This document shows positions 1 to 9,111 of a stretch of 64,000 bases of DNA, in pieces. The stretch's first letter is position 1; each line of letters begins with the position of its first letter. Source of the DNA: Epsilonproteobacteria bacterium tcs-49 (GTDB taxonomy: Bacteria > Campylobacterota > Campylobacteria > Campylobacterales > Sulfurovaceae); contig LLYS01000005.1 of assembly GCA_002049495.1 (NCBI GenBank), forward strand, positions 1 through 64,000, in the 5' to 3' direction. The position numbers were made by a program, and so were the translations under genes. The notes under the pieces were generated by a model. The model was not told the origin of the DNA, ran no database searches, and saw only the letters and a program-made list of their open reading frames with translations.

Positions 1-1028
1 CTGCGCAGTATCCGTTTCGTATCGATCAACACATACTCCTTTTTCAAAGGCCGCAGCAGCTCGAAAAAACGGCTTTTTGGGTAGGGATTATCCTCGATAT
101 ATTTCGCGTAGAGGTTGTATTTATCCACCACCGGCATGAAGTAGAGCTTGATTCCGGAGCGTTTGAGCAGGCGCGCCAACGTATTTAAGTTGCTGTTCAT
201 CCGAGCGATATTGCGCTTTGTAGCGTGGGGGATCCCCTTGAAATCGTTTTTGTAAAAAAGCAGGCTTTGCTGATCCTTCGAGCTAAAAAATTTTTTTCGC
301 AGCGGCACTTTGTAAACGTCGGCGGAGTATGCCCGGTGATCGTAGGGGTACAGCAGGTTATATTTCACCGCATTGATATTCAAATTATTAAAAAGATTGA
401 TCGTGTGCTTATCAAAGGCAAACCAGGAGGTCCGTGTCTCCTGGATTAAAAAAGAACCCTTTTCAGGTTGAACCTCACCCCCTTGGATAAAAAAGTCCAT
501 CTTTTTAAACATTTCGGATTTTACCGGTTTGCCGGGGTGCCAATCTATCCCCCTGGCAAAGCGCTCCACCGATTTGCGCTCCACCGATTCAAGCAAAATA
601 TGCTTCACTCCCCACTTTTGCAAAAGCCCGCTGTCATGGAGGGCAACCAGGCATTCGATATAGGAAACCGGACCGATGAAGTTTTTGATATCGAGTACGT
701 TTTGACCGCTGTTATGGGCGATATAGGCTTGGTAGTAACTGTTGCGGCCGCTACCGCCCCCATCGGAAAAAGAATCCCCCAAAGTCAGCAGATCTACGCT
801 TTTTTGCCCCTCTTTTTTACGAAACTCCACCTTTGATACGGGAAGCGTATTTTGTATCTTCCGCGGCAACAGGGAGTCGAGTTGATAGGACATTCTGCCC
901 AGATCGCCGATCACGTATCCCTTGGGGAAAACGTACTTGGTGTAACTGTTCCAGGCGTAAAAGTGAAAAGCCGCGGTCACCAGTACCGCAGCTGCAAAGA
1001 TTCCCGCAAATCGATAAAATCGTCGCAA
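1..1028 (-). CDS. SGNH/AlgJ-like polysaccharide acetylation partner (partial)
   Basis: Reading the minus strand from a TTG at 1028 gives at least 342 codons with no stop, running off the left edge. The TTG has AGGA five bases upstream and lies just after the MBOAT stop; no better in-frame start was found upstream. The N-terminus (about residues 5-20) is one hydrophobic anchor, so most of the protein should be periplasmic. A GDSFSDGG motif near residue 85 matches block I of SGNH/GDSL hydrolases and of AlgJ/AlgX-type proteins that work with AlgI-type MBOAT acyltransferases. The adjacent MBOAT gene supports a role in O-acetylating a surface glycan. The rest of the catalytic triad cannot be checked because the C-terminus is missing. 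Family call by motif and context only. Confidence 0.72.
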   Translation of the reverse strand, partial: MRRFYRFAGIFAAAVLVTAAFHFYAWNSYTKYVFPKGYVIGDLGRMSYQLDSLLPRKIQNTLPVSKVEFRKKEGQKSVDLLTLGDSFSDGGGSGRNSYYQAYIAHNSGQNVLDIKNFIGPVSYIECLVALHDSGLLQKWGVKHILLESVERKSVERFARGIDWHPGKPVKSEMFKKMDFFIQGGEVQPEKGSFLIQETRTSWFAFDKHTINLFNNLNINAVKYNLLYPYDHRAYSADVYKVPLRKKFFSSKDQQSLLFYKNDFKGIPHATKRNIARMNSNLNTLARLLKRSGIKLYFMPVVDKYNLYAKYIEDNPYPKSRFFELLRPLKKEYVLIDTKRILR

Positions 1029-1035
1029 AACAATC

Positions 1036-2496
1036 CTAAAAGTTAAAGTATAAAAACTCTGAAAGTTTGTTCAGGTTCGATGCGGCATATACAAATAAGA
1101 TAACGCTAAAGAGCAGGTTTTTCCAGCTTGGTTTGAAGGATTCACGCAGCTGCATGGAGTTTTTAAACGCCAATACGATGATAAAAGCGATAAAGATCCA
1201 CGTATAGCTTTTATTGCCGTTCATATTGTGCAGCCAGTGGCCAAACGTCACCCCGTAGTCGCTTAAAAACGCCAGCTTCTGGGCATACTTGGCCGAAAGT
1301 TCCACTCCTGTAAAACCAAACATCCCCTTTAAAACCTTGATCGCATCCTCCCACTCCTTGGCACGGAAAAAAACCCAGGCGATGTTGATAAAGTTAAAAG
1401 TCACGAACCATGCGACTACGGTATTGAGCCGCATCCCGGCGGCTTTCCAGATGCGGTGGATAACCAAAGCCGCCCCGTGTAAAAATCCCCAAAAGACGAA
1501 AGTCCACCCGGCACCGTGCCACAGACCGCCCAGCAAGAACGTAATCATCAGATTGTTATAGGTGCGGAAGTTCCCCTTCCTGTTTCCCCCCAGAGGGATA
1601 TAGATATAATCGCGCAGAAAGCGGGAAAGGGTGATATGCCATCTGCGCCAGAAATCCTGGATATCTCTGGCTTTGTAGGGGGAGTTGAAGTTGATGGGCA
1701 ATTTGATATTAAACAGCAGCGCCGCCCCGATCGCCATATCGGTGTATCCGCTAAAATCAAAATAGATTTGGAAGGTGTAGCTCAAACTCGTCGCCCACGC
1801 TTCCAAAAGCGTCAGCGTCGCCGCATCGTCAAACCCCGCCGTCGCCCAGATAGCGAACTCGTCGGCGATGATCACCTTTTTAAACAGGCCGATGGAGAAG
1901 ATAAACATCCCCAACGCGATATGTTTATAATTCTTGACCAGATTCCACTTTGAGGCGAACTGGGGCATCATCTCTTTGTGGTGGACGATGGGACCGGCGA
2001 TAAGCTGCGGGAAAAAGGTAACGAAAAGCGCGTAGTTTAAAAAATCGTACTCTTTGGTCTCGCGGCGGTAACTGTCCACGAGATACGCGATCTGTTGGAA
2101 AGTAAAAAAGGAGATCGCCAGCGGCAGTGCCAGATGCAGCAGCTGCGCGTCCGCCCCGAAAGCGAAGTTGAAATTCGCGATGAAAAAATCGGCATATTTA
2201 AAATAACCCAGCAACCCCAGGTTTGCCGCGACTCCCACGGCGAGAAGCATCTTTTTTGACACCTTGACCCGTTCGTAATTTTCATTGAGCGAATTCCCAA
2301 CGACGTAGTTAAACAGCATCGAGGAGAGGATAATGGGCAGATAGTTCACGTTCCACCAGCTGTAGAAAAAGAGCGAACTAAATACCAGATACGCTTTTGC
2401 CCCGACCACAAGGCGCTTTTGCAGCAAAAAGAAGTATACGAAAAAAGTGATGGGCAAAAAGAGGAAGATAAATTCTTGGGAATTAAACAGCATCAA
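1036..2496 (-). CDS. MBOAT-family O-acyltransferase, AlgI-like
   Basis: The 486-residue protein is very hydrophobic, with around ten or more predicted membrane spans. It carries the MBOAT core: WRRWHITLSRFLRDY followed by IPLGGNRKG, then a conserved GLWHGAGW segment whose histidine is the family catalytic residue. This arrangement fits AlgI/DltB-type proteins that move acyl (usually acetyl) groups across the inner membrane onto an exported polysaccharide. It overlaps the upstream rfbC gene by four bases and is followed seven bases later by an SGNH-type protein, the usual partner in AlgI/AlgJ-like pairs. Alginate itself is not implied: no alginate genes are in view, and dTDP-sugar genes are. 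The acceptor is probably a sulfated or rhamnose-containing surface glycan (inference). Confidence 0.9.
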   Translation of the reverse strand: MMLFNSQEFIFLFLPITFFVYFFLLQKRLVVGAKAYLVFSSLFFYSWWNVNYLPIILSSMLFNYVVGNSLNENYERVKVSKKMLLAVGVAANLGLLGYFKYADFFIANFNFAFGADAQLLHLALPLAISFFTFQQIAYLVDSYRRETKEYDFLNYALFVTFFPQLIAGPIVHHKEMMPQFASKWNLVKNYKHIALGMFIFSIGLFKKVIIADEFAIWATAGFDDAATLTLLEAWATSLSYTFQIYFDFSGYTDMAIGAALLFNIKLPINFNSPYKARDIQDFWRRWHITLSRFLRDYIYIPLGGNRKGNFRTYNNLMITFLLGGLWHGAGWTFVFWGFLHGAALVIHRIWKAAGMRLNTVVAWFVTFNFINIAWVFFRAKEWEDAIKVLKGMFGFTGVELSAKYAQKLAFLSDYGVTFGHWLHNMNGNKSYTWIFIAFIIVLAFKNSMQLRESFKPSWKNLLFSVILFVYAASNLNKLSEFLYFNF

Positions 2497-3062
2497 TACA
2501 GCCTTTGCGCATAATCAAACAGTTCCGTTTCCTCCAGGGAGGGCTGCTCTTTATCTTTTGGCGAAAGCTGCAGCTGTTCTAGCTCCAGCGGCCACCGTAC
2601 CGCTATTTTCGGATCATTGAAAGCGATCCCCCTGTCACACTCGGGGGCATAGTAACTATCCACTTTATACGCGAAAACCGCTTTTTCGCTTAAAACGACA
2701 AAGGCGTGGGCAAAGCCTCTGGGGACAAAAAGCTGTTTTTTATTTTCGCCGCTGAGTTTGACCGCGACATATTCGCCGAACGTCGGACTGCCCTTTCGGA
2801 TATCCACCGCTACGTCTAGCACTTCCCCCTCGATCACCCGTACCAACTTTGTCTGCGCATGGGGCGGCAACTGGTAGTGCAAACCGCGCAAAACGCCGAA
2901 ATCGCTCTTGGATTCGTTATCCTGACAAAAGTTCAGTTGAAATCCCAGAAACTCTTCAAGCTTGTCTTGACGGAAGGTTTCCATGAAATACCCCCGATCA
3001 TCACCGTGTACCGTCGGTTCACACACCACCACGTCCTCAATTGCCGTTCGCGTAAATTTCAT
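2493..3062 (-). CDS. rfbC: dTDP-4-dehydrorhamnose 3,5-epimerase
   Basis: A 189-residue cupin protein of the usual RmlC length. It has the signature GVLRGLHYQ (catalytic-type histidine about residue 62), LVRVIEGEVLDVAVDIRKGSPTFG, and PRGFAHAFVVLSE. RmlC epimerises C3 and C5 of dTDP-4-keto-6-deoxyglucose in the third step of dTDP-L-rhamnose synthesis. rfbA lies two genes upstream, but rfbB and rfbD are not in this window, so they may lie elsewhere or past the left edge. It overlaps the MBOAT gene by four bases, suggesting translational coupling. A related 3,5-epimerase for another dTDP-6-deoxy sugar cannot be excluded. Confidence 0.92.
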   Translation of the reverse strand: MKFTRTAIEDVVVCEPTVHGDDRGYFMETFRQDKLEEFLGFQLNFCQDNESKSDFGVLRGLHYQLPPHAQTKLVRVIEGEVLDVAVDIRKGSPTFGEYVAVKLSGENKKQLFVPRGFAHAFVVLSEKAVFAYKVDSYYAPECDRGIAFNDPKIAVRWPLELEQLQLSPKDKEQPSLEETELFDYAQRLY

Positions 3063-3077
3063 TCTTACTCCCGATTT

Positions 3078-3986
3078 CTATTTTGTTTTCCAAAAAAAGC
3101 TGAAAATGCTTTGCTTCTGCACGGGCTCCATCTCCCGTTCCGAAGGTTGCACCTCAAGCTTTGCCGCATGTAAAAAGAGCTTGTTGTAAAGATGATACTC
3201 CTGAAAGTACGTTTCAAAACGCTCTTGATTAAACTCCGCTTCTCCCAGGGAGAGTTCCCGTATCCATACGATAAGCTCTTTAAAAAAACGCGGCAACTCC
3301 ATTTGAGACGTTATGTCACTGTCACTGTGTTTCAATCCCACGTCTAAGAACTCCCTGATATCCTCCACACACTTTTGGTCACACGCCAAATCCAGCTTCT
3401 GCGCGATAGCGGTAACCGCAGCTTCGGTATCGTGCAGCAGTGTTGCGTAGTTGATAAAGACCCTCGGATGGTTGGAAGCGTGGTACAATGCCAGCAGCAT
3501 ATATTTCATCCACAGCAGTAACGATTTCTCCAGGGAAAAGCCGTCGCGCTTTTGCAGCGAAAGCGCCACTTCATAGGGGTCTCTGTAGGGCAGTACGATG
3601 GTTATGCCGTAACCGTTTTCGCGCAGCAGTTTTTCCCAGAAGGGAAAAGTGATGCAGAGTCGGGGATCTTTGATAACGATCCGATCCTCTTTTCCAAACT
3701 CCTCCTCCATAATCGCCCTGGCTTCTTGGATAATGTGCGGCTCCTCCCAAACCTCTTTTAAATAGTGTTCGGGGAAGAGGCGCTCATCCATCCATGAACT
3801 CTCCAAAAGTTCCAGTATCCGCTCATTGCACTCCACGATCCGCTCATTTTCATAGTAGCCTTTGGGGTTATCCTCGCTCGCCTGCATCATCGCGTTGCCG
3901 AAAGCAAGGCCAAATTTGCTCAGCGTTCCCGAAACGGCGGAAGTACCGCTGCGGTGCATCCCCAAAACCACTATACATTTTTTCAT
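3078..3986 (-). CDS. Sulfotransferase family protein
   Basis: The 302-residue soluble protein opens with MKKCIVVLGMHRSGTSAVSG. The GMHRSGTS loop (about residues 9-16) is the PAPS 5'-phosphosulfate-binding P-loop-like motif of sulfotransferases. Later segments (DRIVIKDPRLCITFPFW and VLPYRDPYEVALSLQKRDGF) match the second, 3'-phosphate-binding region of the fold. Such enzymes transfer sulfate from PAPS to sugars or other acceptors. Its position between rfbA and rfbC in a polysaccharide locus suggests that a surface glycan is sulfated. The substrate is unknown. A tail of about 60 residues after the core has no motif I recognise. Confidence 0.82.
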   Translation of the reverse strand: MKKCIVVLGMHRSGTSAVSGTLSKFGLAFGNAMMQASEDNPKGYYENERIVECNERILELLESSWMDERLFPEHYLKEVWEEPHIIQEARAIMEEEFGKEDRIVIKDPRLCITFPFWEKLLRENGYGITIVLPYRDPYEVALSLQKRDGFSLEKSLLLWMKYMLLALYHASNHPRVFINYATLLHDTEAAVTAIAQKLDLACDQKCVEDIREFLDVGLKHSDSDITSQMELPRFFKELIVWIRELSLGEAEFNQERFETYFQEYHLYNKLFLHAAKLEVQPSEREMEPVQKQSIFSFFWKTK

Positions 3987-3995
3987 CGCTGCAGC

Positions 3996-4871
3996 CTACC
4001 TTTTGATCCGGGAAATCAGATACTGGCCGTACTGGTTCTTTTTCAGCGGTTCGGCCAGTTCCAGCAGTTTCTTTTCATCGATATAGCCCATTTCGTAAGC
4101 GATCTCTTCTAAGCACGCCACTTTCAAACTCTGTCTGTTTTCTATGGTTTGGATAAACTGGCTGGCTTCGAGCAGGCTTTCGTGGGTTCCCGTATCAAGC
4201 CACGCGTAGCCGCGTCCCATCAATTCCACTTTCAAACTGTTTTGCTCCAGATACGCCTGATTGACCGAAGTGATCTCTAGCTCCCCCCGGTCGCTGGGTT
4301 TGACTTTTTTAGCGATCTCGACCACGCTGTTGGGGTAAAAGTACAATCCCACCACCGCGTAGTTGCTTTTAGGCTCGCTCGGTTTCTCTTCGATACTGGT
4401 TACGTTGCCGCTGTCGTCAAAGGCGGCGACGCCGTAGCGTTCGGGATCTTTGACGTAGTAGCCAAATACCGTCGCTTTACTTTCCTCCTTGACGTTTTTC
4501 ACCGAGCGCTGCAGCAGTTGGGTCAAGCCGTGGCCGTAAAAGATGTTGTCGCCCAAAACCAGACACACGTCATCATCTCCGATAAACTCTTCCCCCAGTA
4601 CAAACGCCTGCGCCAAACCGTCCGGAGAGGGTTGTACCACATACTCAAAACGCATCCCCAGATCGCTGCCGTCTCCGAGCAGCTCCTCAAAGCGGGGCAG
4701 ATCCTTGGGCGTTGAGATGATCAATACCTCCCTGATCCCCGCAAGCATCAAAACCGAAAGCGGATAGTAGATCATCGGTTTGTCATAGATGGGAACAAGC
4801 TGTTTACTGACCCCCTTGGTGATGGGATAGAGCCTCGTTCCGCTGCCTCCGGCTAAAATGATTCCTTTCAT
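3996..4871 (-). CDS. rfbA: Glucose-1-phosphate thymidylyltransferase
   Basis: A 291-residue nucleotidyltransferase, standard length for RmlA. It starts [20 protein letters not shown], the nucleotide-binding signature (GGSGTRL about residues 8-14), followed by [18 protein letters not shown] with the catalytic-site lysine. [13 protein letters not shown] and [11 protein letters not shown] are also typical. It makes dTDP-glucose from dTTP and glucose-1-phosphate, the first step to dTDP-rhamnose and other dTDP-deoxysugars. Its start overlaps the end of the upstream GT2 gene by four bases. With rfbC it indicates a dTDP-deoxysugar pathway feeding the neighbouring glycosyltransferases. Confidence 0.95.
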   Translation of the reverse strand: MKGIILAGGSGTRLYPITKGVSKQLVPIYDKPMIYYPLSVLMLAGIREVLIISTPKDLPRFEELLGDGSDLGMRFEYVVQPSPDGLAQAFVLGEEFIGDDDVCLVLGDNIFYGHGLTQLLQRSVKNVKEESKATVFGYYVKDPERYGVAAFDDSGNVTSIEEKPSEPKSNYAVVGLYFYPNSVVEIAKKVKPSDRGELEITSVNQAYLEQNSLKVELMGRGYAWLDTGTHESLLEASQFIQTIENRQSLKVACLEEIAYEMGYIDEKKLLELAEPLKKNQYGQYLISRIKR

Positions 4872-5719
4872 ACTGTCCTTTCTTCACTGTTTTTTACAAG
4901 TCCGTTTTTGCAGATAAACTCCCCGTTATCCCACTTTTTTTTCATGATCGCGTTATTGGCGTCCACGGTTTCTTTGTTCCATGTACGGGGGTGGTACAGG
5001 TGGAACGTATTGGCCAGGTAGCGCACCGATTTGGAATCGATCCCAAAATGCTGGAAGCGCCAGGTCAGATCGATATCTTCGCCCACCGAGGGCGCGGTGT
5101 AATCCTCGTCAAAACCGTTGATATATTCCAAATCCTTTTTAAAGCAGGAGAAGTTGCAACCGATGATCATGGGGCGCTTTCTATTCATCCTGCGCTCCAG
5201 CCACGAACCTTTGCGCAGTTTGATCCCCTCCTCCGCATGGCGTGCTTTGTCCAGCAGCAAAAAAGGCAAAAAGAGCCCAAAAAGCTTTTCGATCCAGATC
5301 GCATTGAGTCGCTTTTTTCGGATGAGGGAGCTGAAAAACGGCCCCAGTTCCACCCGCTTGCCGCACAGGATCCTGCTGTGGGTGATACTTTCGCGATGCT
5401 TTTGGACGAAATCGCCGTAGGGGATGATATCGCCGTCGATAAAGATCAGATACTCCCCTTTGCTGGCTCGTACGGCGTTATTGAGCGCGACGTTTTTTCT
5501 CCACCCTTCATCGGATTGCTGCAGATGCACTATCCGCTCATTTTCCGCGTAGGGTCGCATAAACTCACGCATCTGCTTGGAATCTCCATCCTCGGAAACG
5601 ATGATTTCAAAATCATCGACACTTTGATGCAGCAAACTGTTCAAGATCAACTCCAGCGACTGGGTATCTTTATATACCGAAACGATCACTGAAGTACTGA
5701 TATGGCTATACTCGTTCAT
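4868..5719 (-). CDS. Family 2 glycosyltransferase (galactosyltransferase-like C-terminal region)
   Basis: The 283-residue protein has an N-terminal GT-A fold: [19 protein letters not shown], the acceptor/nucleotide region IVSEDGD, and a DGD metal-binding triad at about residues 95-97 within [11 protein letters not shown]. The C-terminal half carries [11 protein letters not shown], the ED motif found in chondroitin-polymerase/galactosyltransferase-type GT2 enzymes. No membrane segment is obvious, so it is likely cytoplasmic or peripheral. It is the first gene of a leftward run into rfbA, sulfotransferase, rfbC and MBOAT. A weak minus-strand -10 like box (TAAAAT) lies at 5750-5755. Sugar specificity cannot be read from sequence. 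Confidence 0.85.
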   Translation of the reverse strand: MNEYSHISTSVIVSVYKDTQSLELILNSLLHQSVDDFEIIVSEDGDSKQMREFMRPYAENERIVHLQQSDEGWRKNVALNNAVRASKGEYLIFIDGDIIPYGDFVQKHRESITHSRILCGKRVELGPFFSSLIRKKRLNAIWIEKLFGLFLPFLLLDKARHAEEGIKLRKGSWLERRMNRKRPMIIGCNFSCFKKDLEYINGFDEDYTAPSVGEDIDLTWRFQHFGIDSKSVRYLANTFHLYHPRTWNKETVDANNAIMKKKWDNGEFICKNGLVKNSEERTV

Positions 5720-5797
5720 TGAAACCCTACGTGTACTGTTTTTACCTATATTTTAGCATTTTTAAGTTAAAATATTACTTTATCAAGGGAGTTTCGG

Positions 5798-6700
5798 ATG
5801 TGCGATGTTTCAATAATCACGGTCAATTACAACGGTTCTGACGATACGCTGGCGATGGTTGCCAGTATCAAAGAGCACACCTCCGTGGATTTTGAAATCA
5901 TCATCCTCGATAACGACTCCGCCCCGCGGGAGAAACAGAAGCTTCAAGCCCTGCAAAACGATCCGGCGGTAACGCTGATTTTCAATGAAACCAACGACGG
6001 CTTCGCCACGGGCAATATGCTCGCCGCGGCGAAAGCGACGGGGAGATATCTCTTTTTTCTGAACAACGATACCCTTTTGCTCAACGACGTCATCGGTATT
6101 TTACACGCGACTGCTTTGAAAAACCCCGATATCGGCCTGCTGGCGCCGCAGCTTTACGATACGGACCACAAGCGTACGACGACGTTCAGGGAGTTTCCCT
6201 CTCCGGGGGAAAAGTTTTTCGGCAAGGGGTTTAAGCGCTTCTTCTCTTTCAAAAAGATACACGACAATAAAAAGGCTTACGAGGATGTCGTCGACGCGGG
6301 AATCGTCAGCGGGGCATGTATGTTTCTGCCCGAAGACGTTTTTAAACAGGTCGGCGGTTTTGATACGAACTTTTTCCTCTACTGCGAAGAGGAGGATTTA
6401 TCAAAGCGGGTCTGGGATGCAAAATACCGCGTCTGTCTGGAACCCAGGGCCCATCTTGTGCATATCGGCGGACAAAGTACAAAGAAAAATTTCAAAATCG
6501 AACGGGAGTTTATCATCTCCTATTTTTACCTGCTTGACAAGCATTGCAACACCCTGTCAAGTGCCTTGTTGAAACTGCACCTGTGTTTGAAATATCTTTT
6601 TAAAATCCCCAAAAACCCCCTTTATAAAAAACTTTTTCTTTTCTGCCTGCAAAGCGATAAATCCGACTACAGTTTAAAACAGGAGCAAAAGGGTGCATAA
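5798..6700 (+). CDS. Family 2 glycosyltransferase, rhamnosyltransferase-like
   Basis: The 300-residue protein begins MCDVSIITVNYNGSDDTLAM and has the NNDT divalent-metal motif in LFFLNNDTLLL. The later VSGACMFLPEDVF and FDTNFFLYCEEEDLSKRV segments are characteristic of the WbbL/RfbN-like GT2 branch, many of which transfer rhamnose from dTDP-rhamnose. Nearby rfbA and rfbC fit such a donor, but the assignment of sugar is inference. A Shine-Dalgarno AAGGGAG lies about nine bases before the ATG. It starts a plus-strand LPS gene run diverging from the polysaccharide locus, and its end overlaps the next gene by eight bases. Confidence 0.85.
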   Translation: MCDVSIITVNYNGSDDTLAMVASIKEHTSVDFEIIILDNDSAPREKQKLQALQNDPAVTLIFNETNDGFATGNMLAAAKATGRYLFFLNNDTLLLNDVIGILHATALKNPDIGLLAPQLYDTDHKRTTTFREFPSPGEKFFGKGFKRFFSFKKIHDNKKAYEDVVDAGIVSGACMFLPEDVFKQVGGFDTNFFLYCEEEDLSKRVWDAKYRVCLEPRAHLVHIGGQSTKKNFKIEREFIISYFYLLDKHCNTLSSALLKLHLCLKYLFKIPKNPLYKKLFLFCLQSDKSDYSLKQEQKGA

Positions 6701-7433
6701 AAAGATCATCGCCTGCGACGGCGCTTTTACGCCGCTGCTTGAAAACCTGCAGCGCTATTTTGAAAACTCCGGACAAACCCTCCATAAAGCGCGCAACGAG
6801 ATACGGGTCGTTGACTATGAGGGGGAGTTTTACAGTGTCAAAGCGTTTAAAGTTCCCCATCTGCTCAACCGCTTTATCTATACTTTTTTTCGCGATTCCA
6901 AAGCGAAAAAATCCTATGACTACAGCCTCAAAATTGCCCCCTTTGTCCCCAAAGCGATCGGTTATATCGAAGAGTTTGAGCGGGGACTGCTTGCAAAAAG
7001 CTACTTTGTCAGCGAGTATTTTGATTATGACCTTACCATCAGAGAACCCCTGCTGCAGCGAAACTATCCGGAAAAGGAAGCGATCTTTCGCGCCTTTGCG
7101 CATTTTACGTTTACTTTGCACGAAGCGGGGATTTTGCACGCGGATTACTCCCCGGGCAACATTTTGATCAAAGAGGAGGAAACGGGGTATCTTTTCAAAA
7201 TCGTCGATATCAATCGGATGGTATTTAAAACCCCGACCTTCCGGGAGCGGATAAAGAACTTCGCCAAACTGTGGGCAAAAGATGAGGATTTGACCCTCAT
7301 TCTCAAAGAGTATGCCCGATTGTGCGGATATAAACCCGGCGACGTCATACGGCAGGGACTTGCCTATTCACAGGCGCATAAAGATAGAAAAAACAGAAAA
7401 AAACGACTCAAGGGGGAGAAGGTTGTCGACTGA
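6693..7433 (+). CDS. Lipopolysaccharide kinase-like protein (Kdo/WaaP-type fold)
   Basis: A 246-residue protein kinase-like protein. The catalytic loop HADYSPGNIL (HxDxxxxN) is clear at about residues 149-158, followed by KIVDINRM, where the aspartate takes the place of the DFG metal-binding residue. An earlier YSVKAFK segment may hold the ATP-binding lysine. The family includes KdkA and WaaP, which phosphorylate Kdo or heptose of the LPS inner core at the cytoplasmic membrane. Glycosyltransferase genes on both sides support an LPS-core role. The C-terminus is strongly basic (KDRKNRKKRLKGEK), which could aid membrane contact. Which sugar is phosphorylated cannot be told. Confidence 0.78.
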   Translation: MHKKIIACDGAFTPLLENLQRYFENSGQTLHKARNEIRVVDYEGEFYSVKAFKVPHLLNRFIYTFFRDSKAKKSYDYSLKIAPFVPKAIGYIEEFERGLLAKSYFVSEYFDYDLTIREPLLQRNYPEKEAIFRAFAHFTFTLHEAGILHADYSPGNILIKEEETGYLFKIVDINRMVFKTPTFRERIKNFAKLWAKDEDLTLILKEYARLCGYKPGDVIRQGLAYSQAHKDRKNRKKRLKGEKVVD

Positions 7434-8184
7434 AAACAAAATTACCCATATCACACCGGTACTGATCGTCAAAGACGCCGCCAAAACACTGAGCGCATCT
7501 TTGCAAAGCTTGTCATCTTTTGCGGAGGTGATCGTCTATGACAACGGCTCTTTAGACGAAAGTAAAAAGATCGCGTCCTCCTTTGCAAACGTCAAGCTCC
7601 ACGAGGGAGAGTTTTACGGCTTTGGCCCCACCAAAAACCTCGCCGCGGATTTTGCCTCAAACGGCTGGATCCTTTCCCTTGATAGCGACGAAGTGCTTTC
7701 CGAAGAGTTTGTCGCGCACCTTCGCACGCTCAAGCTGCAAAACGATCATCTCTATACCGTCTTGCGCACCAATCACTATAAAAACCGCGAAATCAAACAC
7801 TGCTGGGGCCGGGACATCATCGTACGGCTTTACAATAAAGACAAAACCGCTTTTACCGATAAAAAGGTCCATGAAAAAGTGATCCAAAAGGATTTGCACG
7901 TTGCGATGCTTCAAGGGACGGTCAAACACTACCCCTACTCCAATATCAGCGACTTTATCGTAAAACTGGACCGCTATTCGACCATCTTTGCCAACGACAA
8001 CGCCGGGAAGAAAGGTTCCTCCCCTTTAAAAGCGATCCTCAACGCCAACTTCTCCTTTTTTAAAACCTACGTTCTCAAGCGCGGTTTTCTCGACGGATAC
8101 GCGGGACTCGTGATCGCATTTTCCCATATGGCCACCAACTTTTACAAATATATCAAACTCTATGAACGCAACAAAGGGTTGTAG
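7423..8184 (+). CDS. LgtF/WaaE-type LPS core glucosyltransferase (GT2)
   Basis: I place the start at TTG 7423 (GGGGGAG just upstream), overlapping the kinase gene by 11 bases. An ATG at 7312 is in frame but would overlap the kinase by 122 bases and add residues unlike the fold. From 7423 the protein has about 253 residues: ITHITPVLIVKDAAKTLSAS, VIVYDNGSLDES, FGPTKNLAAD, and LSLDSDEVLSEEF, where DSDE is the metal motif. This pattern matches LgtF/WaaE beta-1,4-glucosyltransferases that extend the heptose inner core. The C-terminal region has the AFSHMATNFYKYIKLYE ending common in this group. Acceptor identity is inferred from family and context. Confidence 0.84.
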   Translation: MSTENKITHITPVLIVKDAAKTLSASLQSLSSFAEVIVYDNGSLDESKKIASSFANVKLHEGEFYGFGPTKNLAADFASNGWILSLDSDEVLSEEFVAHLRTLKLQNDHLYTVLRTNHYKNREIKHCWGRDIIVRLYNKDKTAFTDKKVHEKVIQKDLHVAMLQGTVKHYPYSNISDFIVKLDRYSTIFANDNAGKKGSSPLKAILNANFSFFKTYVLKRGFLDGYAGLVIAFSHMATNFYKYIKLYERNKGL

Positions 8185-9111
8185 ATGCATATCCTGGTAA
8201 CCAGACACGACAAGATCGGAGATTTCGTCACGACCTTTCCCATGCTCCAAGCGCTCAAAAAGCGCGGACACCGCGTCACGGTGCTGGTCTCGAAAGTCAA
8301 CCTCCCCTTCGCCCGCGAACTGCCCTTTGTCGACGATGTTTTGCTGTATGAAAAAAGCTGGATCGCCAACGCCGAGAAGATCCGCGCGAAACGCTTTGAC
8401 GCCAGCATCAGCGCTTTTATCGATACAAAGCTGGCGGTGTCGCTGTTTTTCGCCCGTATCCCCCGGCGCTACGCCCCGGCAACGAAGATCGCGCAAATCT
8501 TTTTCAACAAAAGAGTGGTACAGCGGCGCAGCAAAGTAGAAAAGACCGAATGGGCGTACAACCTCGACCTGGCGGCGGCGTTTGATTCGGAAATTTCCCG
8601 TCGGCTCCACTTCCCCTACCTGCGATTTGACGATACGGACCTGCACGACCGCGTGGTTTTACACCCGGGATTCGGTGGCAGCAGCGACGGGAACCTGAGC
8701 CTTGACGATTATCTGCTGCTGGCTCAAAAGATCAAAAAACGGACCGGTTCGGCGGTGGTATTTACCTTCGGGCCAGACGACGGAGAGAGTAGAGAGTACC
8801 TACGCACCCGGCTGGATTTTGACGCGCAGCTTCTGGATTCGACCATGTCGCTGATGGAGTTTTGCCGCTACCTGGCCCAAAGCCGGCTCTTTATCAGCAC
8901 CTCCACCGGCCCCATGCACCTGGCCGGGGCGGTGAACACCCCCACGCTCTCGTTTTTCGGCGACTCCCCCTTTGCGTCCCCGAAACGCTGGGCAACGATC
9001 AGCGACCCTGCAAAGCAGCACAACTTTACCCTTGCCGCAAACTATGATCGCAAGCGGTTCCAAACCATCGCGGATACGGCGGTACGATTTTTAAACGATG
9101 AACAGTTATAA
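8185..9111 (+). CDS. Family 9 glycosyltransferase (heptosyltransferase-like)
   Basis: The 308-residue protein opens with MHILVTRHDKIGDFVTTFP, the GT9 N-terminal signature (R-x-D-x-x-GD). The C-terminal ADP-sugar site reads ISTSTGPMHLAGAVNTPTLS followed by FFGDSP. GT9 enzymes add L-glycero-D-manno-heptose or related sugars to the LPS inner core. It starts one base after the preceding stop and overlaps the following gene by 14 bases, so co-translation is likely. A second GT9 (waaF) lies convergent downstream, so this one may act on another heptose or be a heptosyltransferase III/IV-like enzyme (inference). Confidence 0.86.
   Translation: MHILVTRHDKIGDFVTTFPMLQALKKRGHRVTVLVSKVNLPFARELPFVDDVLLYEKSWIANAEKIRAKRFDASISAFIDTKLAVSLFFARIPRRYAPATKIAQIFFNKRVVQRRSKVEKTEWAYNLDLAAAFDSEISRRLHFPYLRFDDTDLHDRVVLHPGFGGSSDGNLSLDDYLLLAQKIKKRTGSAVVFTFGPDDGESREYLRTRLDFDAQLLDSTMSLMEFCRYLAQSRLFISTSTGPMHLAGAVNTPTLSFFGDSPFASPKRWATISDPAKQHNFTLAANYDRKRFQTIADTAVRFLNDEQL

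Noticed and set aside
7312-7422. Upstream ATG extension of the LgtF/WaaE-like gene
   Set aside because: It would overlap the kinase gene by 122 bases. The extra residues do not belong to the GT2 fold, and TTG 7423 has a good ribosome site.
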